A stretch of 64,000 nucleotides of DNA from Paragordius varius. Lineage: Eukaryota > Nematomorpha. The stretch is from positions 2,356,001 through 2,420,000 of the forward strand of contig OZ176052.1 of the NCBI GenBank assembly GCA_964247055.1, in the 5' to 3' direction. This document shows positions 25,201 to 36,900 of the stretch, in pieces. Positions within the stretch are counted from its first letter, which is position 1, and every line of letters begins with the position of its first letter. The notes under the pieces are model-generated. The model did not search any database. It saw only the letters and a program-made list of their open reading frames with translations, and had not been told where the DNA came from. The translations under genes were made by a program, and so were the position numbers.

Positions 25201-27921
25201 GCAGCAAGTGATAAACTGTGGTTTCTGTTTGAACTTTACTCCCTAGTGGATTACTTCACTATACCCCCGTCCTTTATGGCCATCTATTTAAATCGCAATT
25301 GGATAGGTTAGTTGAGATTTAATAATTTTGAAATTACTCTCAAATTTATAAAAATATTGATAGTTTTTAACAATAATTTCGAAACGTAGCATTATAATAT
25401 TTGTGAAAATATACTTCAAAAAGCTTTACAATTAATCTTGTTGAAAACGAGAGCTAAAAATATACAGTCATGAATCCTTTATTTTTTTTTAAATTTATTT
25501 TTTTTCGTTAAATGGGTTTTTGGTAAAGAATGGAAAAAACAAGAGCTCTATAGTAATTCTTATACTTTTTGATAAATATGATATTGTTAATAATATAGAG
25601 CTCTTTTTTTCATTCTTTACCAAATATTTATACCCATTTAACGAAAAAAAATAAATTTTTGTTAAAATAAAGGATACATGACTGTAAGTGTTTTTTTAAC
25701 CTAAAACTTAGCATTTAGGCATTATTTTTTTCTAACTTTTCTAATTTTTAAAACAAGTTTTTGCTGGCATAAGAAAGCTCTTTAAAATTTAAATTCTATG
25801 AATAGCAATGATCTTCGCACAGATTAATATTTAAACCAATTTAAGTGTCATGGTTAAAAAAAGGCACGTAACTTAAACATATCCTAAATTCGAAAAAAAA
25901 TTTTGAAATATAATTTTTACCAATTGGCTTTATTATATATCAGATATATGGAATTGACCAATTATCCTAATAGATCATTTACAAAATCAAACGGCTTATT
26001 TAAATGGTTTTATAAGTTTCAACATTAGCCAATGAATTTTATGGGTTTATAGAAGCTTATTTAGATTTAAAGTTGTATACTAAATAAAATATGATCGCAG
26101 CAAGCATTAGAATTTAGATATATAATATATTATTTTTAATGCGGATACAACTTAAAACGATGCAACTTGTATTTTTTTTGAAACCGTTTTGATTTTGGTG
26201 GTTGGTTTGACTAGTATTATTTACTTATAAAATTTTCAATATGGTGAGATTTAGGCACTTCCCTGCCTCAATTTGTTGTAAGGATTTCTTGTGTCTTTAA
26301 TCAGAAAATATTGGTTAATATTAAAATTAACCTATTATACAAAAATAAAATGAATATAATTAGGTATATCTATATCATCCTACGTTAATCATAAATGTAC
26401 CTAAGCGTTTATATATATATAAATATATAAAATCTTGGTAACAAAAAAGCTATATATTATTATATCTATCATTTATTTAGGTCTTAGATTTCTTAGAGCT
26501 GTTCGACTCATGTCAGTACCTGATATCTTGCAATATCTCAACATTCTCAAAACTAGTCTTTCCATACGTCTCACTCAACTTGTCTTCTTTTTCATTAGCG
26601 TTTGGTTAACGGCCGCTGGCATAGTGCATTTAGTAAATATGTTTAATTTATTAAAGCGATAATAATTATTAACTATATAGTGTGTTTATATAACTAAAAA
26701 TATGTGTTTTTAAAAGAGTGAAATTATAAAAACCGAAGGTAAAAACATAAAGACGAATATTTTTTCTAGAATTCTTTTTTAAACTATATTTTTTTCTATA
26801 TAAACTATTTAATTACAATTGTAAAATATGGAATTGATGTTTTCCTTTTCATATTCCATAATTTAAAACAACGAGTGAGTTATATTTAAGCAAAACAAGT
26901 TTTAAAAACAATAGCGGTCTTTTGGAAAAAAAAATTGTTTATTAATTGATTTTGTCTGTAAAATATAAATTTCTTAAAATGATACCAAATCACATAGCTT
27001 TTACCATGTGTTTTATATTTTTGACTGGTTACACAAATAAGGTCGGAGTCGTCTTTGCGAAAAACATAAAATTAATAATTGTTATTTTCTCTGAATACAG
27101 TTAGAAAATTCTGGGGATCCATTTTATAACTTTGAGAATGTTCATCCACTAACATACTGGGAAGCGACATATTTTGTCCTAGTTACTATGTCAACTGTTG
27201 GCTATGGTGACATTCATTGTCAAACCGTTTTGGGTCGCTTTTTCATCGTGTTTTTCATCATGTTTGGACTTGTACGTTTTTTGCTTATACAGCTTATCTA
27301 ATTATTTTTTTATTTATTATTTTCACTTATGATTGCCAATAAAAAATAATGATTAATTTTTCTAGGCCATGTTTGCAAGTTACATTCCAGAAATATTTCA
27401 GCTCATAGGGACTCGCCAAAAATATGGGGGCGAATATTCCCGAGAACGATGCAAAAAGTACAATAGCAAACCTTTTTTTATTATAAAATATGCCTTTTAT
27501 GGATATCACAACATTATTTTCTGTATGTTTAGACACGTTGTGGTGTGTGGACACATCACTTACGCCTCAGTTTCTACATTCCTTCAAGATTTTCTGCATG
27601 AGGATCGTGAAGATACTGACGTGCAAATTGTATTTATTCACAGGTACTTTTTTTAAGATTCAAATCCATTTTTTAATTATCCAGTACCAATTGAAACTTC
27701 GAATTCCGCCTTAAACATTTTATACTCTCCTAAAATTCACCCTTGAACACTTTAAATTTACCTTTTAAATATTTGTAATTTCACTCATAAACATATCAAA
27801 TCTCTCTCTATCAATTTATTTTCTGGGCTATATCAACTTATAATTGTGAAGAATATTCATTTTTGGGTATAATTGTCATTTTTTATCACTCCATACTGTT
27901 TTTTACAATTTACAATACTTT

Positions 27922-27971
<50 letters not shown>

Positions 27972-30900
27972 GATTTGAAGTGTACAAGGGTAAATTTGAA
28001 GATATATAGTATATACAGTAATAAAACATTTTCCAAATAGACATCTTCCCGACTTAGATACTTTGGCATTGTTCAAAAGGCATTTCACGACAGTTGAATT
28101 TTTGCAAGGCAAAGTCACGGATCCCAATGATTTGAAGAGGGTCAAGGTACATAGATAGTCCTTTTTCCTACACAATATAATTAAAATTATCTAATTGTAT
28201 TATATTATAAATATACCATTCATTAATTTGCTGATAAATAGCTTAATAACTAGATTTAATAAAATAAATCATATAAACCCCGCTTTGAAGTTGTTTTCCG
28301 CTGGATAGGGAAACGGTTTCATAAAAATTTATTTTTGGACAATTTTGTAAACCAACACTGATTTGGCCCAATCGATATTAAACGGTGTCCACCATTTTAT
28401 ATTGGTCTAAAAAATTTTGAATCCATAAAATAGTGGTTGATTTTTAACTTAAATGCCGGTTTTTTGAATATCCACGATTTTTTATAATATATAGTTGGAA
28501 GAGGCCGATGCTTGTTTAGTATTAGCAAACAAATATGCAGAAGATCCTGATGCAGAAGACGCGGCCAACATTATGAGAGTTATTTCTATCAAAAACTTTT
28601 GTGCCGATATTCGTGTACTTATACAATTGCTTCAATACCATAACAAGGTTAATAAATATTATTTAATGGTGTTTATTTAGAATATGAAAGCTTTTTTATA
28701 TTTTACCTATATATCTTTTTTATCATAAAATTTGTTCAAAAATGTGAATTATATCATAACCAAATTCGACAAACACTATTACACTAAGGAGTCTGACTGG
28801 TATTAACACTTCGATTCAAATTGAGGTATCTAAATACCCCAGACTAAATTTAAATTAGGTTTTTTGAAAAACTACTGAAGGAAACGGTCCCAATTTAAAT
28901 TTATGCGTCTATCCTAATAAAAATTATAACAAAATATTTAAATAGGAACCTTAAATGACTGCAATCATTAGCGATCGAAGTGGGTATTACATTTTATCCA
29001 GTCAAAATCCCGTCCCTATAAGTTATTTGTATTTTAGTTTACAATATTTTACTTAATATTGGAAACCTTAACCATGTTACTTTGAGTTTTACAAAAATAT
29101 GTATAGAGATTTCTAAAAAACTTTATTACCAACAATTAATTAGGCCTACCTCCTTAATATCCCCAGTTGGAATTGGAAATTGGGGGATGATGTGATATGC
29201 ATATCAGAACTAAAACTCGGTTTTATAGCTCAAAGTTGTTTAGCTATGGGTTTCTCCACCATGGTTGCCAACCTTTTTGCCATGCGCTCATACAAAACGG
29301 TACAATCAGTTTTTATTTCAATTTACAAAACTTACTATACATAAAAAGTTGAAATTATACTACGACAACGCGTGAAATCAAGACGTATATATTTCTAAAG
29401 ATCGTTGCAGCGTTTTAAATTCAAAGTATGAAATAGAAAAGTAATTTGACATACAATCAATTTTTTGTTAACTGTAATCAAGTAATTTATATATAAAATC
29501 AAGGAACAAGTACGCCTATCTTTTGAAAAAATATTTGTCTATGTTTTTACGTTTGGTCTGTATAATTTCAATTTTTAACGTATTTTTTAGATAAGAAAAG
29601 ACCGTTAATTTTTATTATATCGAATAATAGAGGGTGATTTAATATAACTAGTGTCATTATTGTAAATTTTAGCTGCCAAATATGCAAAAATGGCAAAATG
29701 ATTACTTAAGAGGAGCCGGTATGGAAATTTATACTGAAATTTTGTCTAGTTCCTTCATTGATATGACATTCCCACAAGCTGCCGAGTATATTACACTTTA
29801 TTTTTTCCCAAAATTTTTTAATGTGTGGTATTCTATTAAATACATCAAGATTATTTATTTTCTGTGAATGCATAAAAAAACTTTAACCTTCATATTTTTT
29901 TGGGTAATAACAAACACTATTTAAAACTTTTCACCGATTTTAACAAATTGATTTTTTGGAAATTACTCACACTATATTGATATTATGTATTGATGGTTTT
30001 TTATCAAATTTTCGTATATTTGCATTATTTAGATTGTGCTTTACAAAACTAAAGCTTTTACTCCTGGCCATTGAAGTAAGGTCAGACAATATGATAGAAG
30101 GCGGAACAATACTAATTAATCCTGGTCCCGCCACAAAAATCCGAATGGGTTGTCCTGGATTTTTTATCGCTCAATCTGCCGATGAGGTTAAAAGGTTTGA
30201 ACACTGCATATTAATTTTTTAAGAGAGTCATTTTTTAAATTTGATTTAACATACGTTTTAATTTCAAATATTATAAATATCGACAATAAAAGCTGATTTT
30301 GAATTCTATTGAAGGTTAAAATTAAATTAATTTAAATCATGATTTTGTCCTTTAGAGCCTCAAATTACTGCAAACAATGCCACAAAGATGTCACTGATGT
30401 CGCTATGATCAAAAAGTGCAAATGCAAAAATAGTAATTAATATATGAAAAATTTAGCCTATTTTATGGTTAAAATTTATTTTTTTAAAAATTTACAATAC
30501 TATATATATTATTCATTTATTTTATAAATATATCTAAATTATCAAAAATTACAATTCCATAATTATAATTAATTGTTTATAGTTGCCAAATTGAAACAGG
30601 GTATTAAAACAGTTCAAGCCTTTAGCGGTAAGTTTTGTGTAATTTTGCAACACCGCTGTGTGTTTGAAACATACTATTTTGTGCATTAAAAAATTGTTTT
30701 AGTTTGAGAGTGGCTTTTATACAGTAACGACTACTTTTATGGGCCATATCTGTATTTTAAATGGTTAAAGGGTTATTTAAGTTACATGTCAGTTGTTGTC
30801 ATGTATGATACCTTTTATTTTATAGTCACGTATTTAATCAATATGGTATTCAATAATTTAACTAAGAAAAACCAAAAATCTCATACTACACTGACTTGTA

Positions 30901-33900
30901 AATTACAGTATGCATTTTAATGGTTTTTACACTATAGTTGTGCAATTTGCAACTCAGAAGTGTCTGACAAAAGAAAGGAATAATTGTTTATACAACATTT
31001 TATTAATTTTCCACACACTGCTGTGTTGCAAATTGCCCAACTATAGTGCTGTGAAATAAGCAACCATAAAAATGCATATTGTAAATACCTTTTTAGAGTT
31101 TCAAAATACAGATATGGCCTAGAAATAGTGTTCTTTGCTGTTTTATGATTGATTGCTTACGAAGTTTGCTTGTTGTCGCATATATATACTTAAAAAAGAT
31201 TCAAATTGAGAATCTCTATGTTTGCTGTGATGAGTGAAACTTTCTGGTTGTGTACATTAATACTTTGTCTATCAAGAAAATGTATTTGTCTTTTTTCATA
31301 TATGATTTTAATATTAAACGGGTGGTTTCTATTAATTTTAATGTGGTGTGCTTATGCATCCTCTGCTTTTTTAAATTAAACACTTCCAATTTGGATCAAA
31401 ATTGTACCAAATTAAATGTTTTTCTGGGAGATATTTTCTTGAACAAAAACATATTGTAATTAAAGTAGTATGTATTTGAAAAATTATTAAATATAAAAAA
31501 TACAATATCAGGGCCTGATCAAATGTTAAATATTCGAAACCTAAAAATGGTGTTTGAAGTTGGTTTCCGTTTCAGTCCCTATTTTTCATTTTCTAAACGT
31601 TTAGCACGGTTTCAAAATATAAAATAATGGAATTGATTTGGATTCTTCCCATATTATACAATTCCAGAGCCGGTTTTCGCAAAAAAGTAACTAGATATAA
31701 AGTGACTGAACCTCGTGGCTGTTCTGAATGTTTTGTTGTAAGGCGTGGTTGTCTTTGTAAAGCCTTGAGACACGGTTTTTTTGGTTGAAATTCTAAACTA
31801 AGAACAAAAGATTTCGCTAAAATCACATAATCTTATGAGTAATTTCTTTTCCTAATTCGAAAAACTAAAAATTTAGGGCTATACTATACACTCTTAATTG
31901 GTTTTCTTAAATTTAAATAACTATTTTTTCTACATTATCTTCATCCAATAGGCAGTGAAAATATATAATTGGTTCCAACTCTCCAAAATAGATAAATAAG
32001 CAAAAATTGATATAATTCAAAAACTGTAATTAGGTATGGTACAATTTTGATTCAAAATTGAAACAGAGTACATGTTAAATAACTAAAAATATTTCATTAT
32101 ATTTTATTAATAAATTTTTCACTTGTTCTGCATTGTGTTTTAAGATTGCCTAGTTTTTGCACCATAAATTTAAAAGCTATATAATTGACTCATCTGGTTT
32201 TTAATTGGCGTAAGGAAAAAATATTTGTTATGCTCTGCAGCCAGATCTCAATCACAAAAAAAGTGAAAAGGTCATGATGTGTTAATTATGCAAATTAAAA
32301 AAAAATGATTCACATTCAATTTTTGCTTTTCCCTTAATTTTAAGGTTATCTTATACGCACACCATATACCTTACATTCAAATAATGCACCAATTAAAAAC
32401 AAATGAAGCAATAATATGGCTCTTAACTTATATATAAAATATGTCTAGTGTTATTTATTGTCGTCTTAATGCAACCAAAACTGTCTACAGTGTTTGAATG
32501 TCAAATGTGATAATTATGCGTATGTTTTATATTAATTATAAATTAATATTTGTCTAAACTCTAATATATTTTGCTCATCACAGCACAAAAATTTAAAGCT
32601 GCCTCGGTTGAAAAAACAGTTGGAACCACTTCGGCTACCGGAGGCCCGATAAAGGAACCAAGTCGGACATATTTTGTTTTATATATTTTATACATACTTC
32701 CAGCACTTGAAATTGACCCTTATTTAAACACTTTATACATTATTTTACAAATGTCCATATCAATTATTAATAATCCATTTCACTCTTAAACATATATCGA
32801 TCCTTAAACATTTTCAATTTTACACATAATGAAGTTTTAAGGAGTTGAAGTGTTATATTAAGCAGTATGAGTTTTTATTTTTTAAAAAGGAACTATTTTT
32901 GTTGAAAATATGCATATAAATAAAAAATGTAATTTTAAATTGTTTATTTAATATAATTAAAAGCGTTTAATAGAAAGTTTAAAACCTTAGTGGAATCTTT
33001 TTTTCTCGTTTTATATAATATCAGATTAGTTTAGGCTTTACCATTAATTCCAAAAACAAAAATATTTAGCGCTAAAAAGTATTGTAATCGCCATGAACCA
33101 GTGACCTTCGGAATCATATAAGTCTGTATAGTGTTATTTAACCTTTAGCATGAAAAATTATCATTTTTTTGCATCATAGAAATGTTATTAAGCGATTTGG
33201 TCACAACCCTGAAGGCGAGGAAAAGTACGGTAGAAAAATCTTCTAGTCTTTCACAGGCAGATTCTCAAACTCCTGGGCCAAATCCTTCCTCATTATCGGC
33301 TCAGGATATTAGGTTGCTGTTGTTTTTTTATAATAAATATGATATTGTCAAATTAAAACTAGGAGATAATTTTCGGATTATAACTGTTAAATCATCTAAA
33401 TAATTATATTAGCTATAAATGCGTGTTTAATTAAAATTTATTTATATATAATAATCATTTATATTTATATAATATATATATATATATATATATAGTGCAC
33501 AACCCATAGTACCCAAATTTTATGAAAGACGATTCGATATAACCGGAATGTTTCATTGGTGCCCGGAGAAAAAAATTGAAGAATGTTTGATAGTAATAAT
33601 ATTCTTTTTTAACCCTTTCTATAATTTTAAAGGTTTCAATATTTATCAGGTTTGCGTTAAAATGTCGATTTTATTTTAATAAATATTTTATTTTATAGTT
33701 ATAGATAATTGGAGTTTTGACTATATCTATGATATCATTTCGATATCCCAACCAAAAAATTTAACATTTGTATTAGGTAGCGTAACCTTTTGGTTTTTTG
33801 TATACAGCTAATTATTTATTCAACGGCGTTTGGCTTGAGAATTATTAACGCACAACTATGAAATGTAAATACTGTCGATTGAGATAATTGGTTGAATTTA

Positions 33901-36900
33901 AATTAAAAAAAATTTGTTTAAAAGGTTTCATAGTAACATTTTTCATCTCCTTTGGAAATTCAAAGAGAAAACAACGCCTTTTTACAACTCTTATCTTTAA
34001 CTGTCCCTGATTGCCATGATTCTATATACACCATAATAATTTTCAACGTTTTATTTTGATATGATGTGTTAGGCATTTATGAAAATCCCGTCTTTAATAT
34101 ACCATTTACGAATTAAATTCACCCTCAAACAATTCAAATACACCCTAAATATAAATGTGTTTGGCTAATATACTCATCATTAATATTAAATATTTCTTTA
34201 TGGCATTGTTAATTATTTTTTCACTATTATTTTAAGTTTAAACTAAATTTTTAAAATATAAAAAAATGGATTTACAATATTTAAAAAAAACATAATTTAT
34301 TTAAGGGTGAATTTGAATGGTTCAGGGGTGAATTCGACGTGTAAATGTATTTCATAATCACAGTATTGATTACAGTGTCATATTTAAATATCGACAGCAT
34401 AATTAGCACAACTTTTTCCGATTAATTATTGGAATTTAGCGTTTTTCGGATGATTAATCTACTTAAGTGTCTAGCAAACGCTATTATTTAGTCCAAATAA
34501 TAACTTCAAATCAAAAATTTAAGTTGCCCCACATCATATAATTTATCTCTCATATATATGATCAAATCGCTTTTCTTATATTACAGTATGAGTAAAAATA
34601 TGCTGGAAAGTTATTAATTATTCCTGCCAAATAGCATATGCAGCAAAGACAATTATTATTGGCTAATAATAGAGTAAAAATTGTAAAAAATAATTATAAG
34701 TTAATAATACTGTCCTTTGTTGTATATGCTATTTAGCAAAAATTAATAATAACTTTCTAGCAATGTATACATCTACTCATACTGTATTTGAAATATTAAT
34801 TTTCTATTTGTAGGATCCCGATCAAGCATCCGTAACGATTTGGAGCGGCCATGTTGTCGTCTGCATATTTGCTCAAAAAGATTCACCTCTCATTGGACTT
34901 CGCAATCTAATCATGCCCCTAAGAGCAAGTTGTTACCATTATCACGAACTTAAACACGTCATTTTGCTCGGTAACGTTGAATACTTGAGGAGAGAATGGA
35001 AGAATATTCATAATTTACCAAAAATATCTATCTATGATGTAAGTCATTTTTTATCAAAGTGTATATAATAGCCATAGGCTCTTAGGTTATCAATATAGTC
35101 TACTAGACCTTAAAAACAATTATAAATTTGATTATAGTTTTAAAAAGGGTTATATTTTTAATCGTTCACAATTAGAATCTATATCATTGATATTTTTTCT
35201 CATTGTTTGTGGTTTTATATCTATATAAACCTCTAAGGTTATAAATCATATTTTCAATAAAAAAGTAAAATTTTTCCAAGCAAGCGCAGTATTTTTCAAG
35301 CATGTTGCGTTTGCTTGGAAAAATTTTGTCTTTGCTTGTAAAAATGCCATTATTAAAAAAGTGTTGCTTTTGACTGAAGAATGATATATTATAATCAGTA
35401 AATTTCTAAAAGATAATATATAACTTTCCATATAAAGTTGTAATATCTATTTAACAAAAATTTGAATAAAATTTTTTTCCCCAACGATATAATGTTTTGA
35501 CTTCTCCATTTTTTGCGACACATGACAAAGGGTTCTCCCCTCATCCGTTCAGACCTTCGTGCCGTGAGTGTCAATCTGTGTGACATGTGCGTAATTTTAT
35601 CAGCTAAAGTCGCTCAAATCGAAGATACCACATTGGGAGATAAGGAAGCCATACTTGCAACGCTAAATATAAAAGCCATGAATTTTGATGAAGCCTTTGC
35701 CACTGTCCAAGAAGAAACTGGTATGTATAATTATAATTCTCTGAAATTATTTTATTTAAGAGTTGATTTATCATTAGAGTTGTGCTGACCAAGTCATGAC
35801 CCGGTCAATTGACCGAGTCATGACCAGGTCAGTGATTATTTATTTTTTGACCATGGTCATTAAAAATACAGCTGTTTTTTGAAAAATTGGTAGTAAATTT
35901 TTGGAAAAGAGATAGTAAGATTTTATTGTTTTTTATATTTCTTAAAAAATTTTAATATTTAAATATGCTTATTTAACAATATATTGAAAACTCTTAAACA
36001 TGCATCCTTATAACATTAGCACCCAAGCATATACAGTTTTTCCAAAAAACAAAACAATCGAGCACTTTGCAAAATAAGCAATTATTCTATATATGTAAAC
36101 CACTAAAATGAATAATTTTTAATTGGATATTTCAATGATGAAAGAATGTGTAAAACAAACTAGGTAATTTTTTTTTGAAATATCCAGTAGTAAAAGCTAA
36201 GTATTTGAAGATGAAGGTCACAAACATGTGGCAAAAATTTAATTGAAAACAAAAGTCGTGATTAAATTTGATTAAAAATATTTGTAAATAATAAATATAA
36301 AAAAATGTATAATACAAACTTTTAAGAAAAATGACATTATTAGTAAAACGAAAGTGTCGTTCAAACCTTATTTTCACAATCCAATATCGCATAAGTAAAA
36401 AGTGCTGGGTCTAGCCGGACTTTTTTGAAAAAGCAGTCAAATGCACAACCCTATTTATCATGCTCAAAATATTATATAGAAAGAATTTATTATTTTCTTC
36501 GAAATATACGAAATAATTTACAGTTTAGGGTTGGGTTAATAATCGAAAAATGGTGCATTTTGTATGAAAGCTAACAGAAATCACATTTTTTTTATAAACA
36601 TAAATATAAATACCCTCCCTAAAAAGATATACTATGCTTGTTATATAGTTGCGACCATAAAGGTCCTTAGTTTTATCTGAACAAATTTTAGCTAACAATG
36701 GTTTGCTAATGTAATATTTTCAATATGAAATGCGTTTTAGGTGTGGCTCTAGTCAATATCCCTGCATCTATGTCACATCATGATAGAGGTTATCACCGCA
36801 AAGGAACCTCCATTCCAATGATAACAGAACTGAGTATATTTATATAAGGATAATAATAAATAATCTCTTCCTTATAATTTATATCATATTTAATTTTTTC

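Noticed and set aside
31593-31826. Minus-strand gene ([20 protein letters not shown])
   Set aside because: It is opposite the Slo1 STREX-like block and shows no splice sites or family match; the plus-strand reading fits the host gene better. I keep some doubt.
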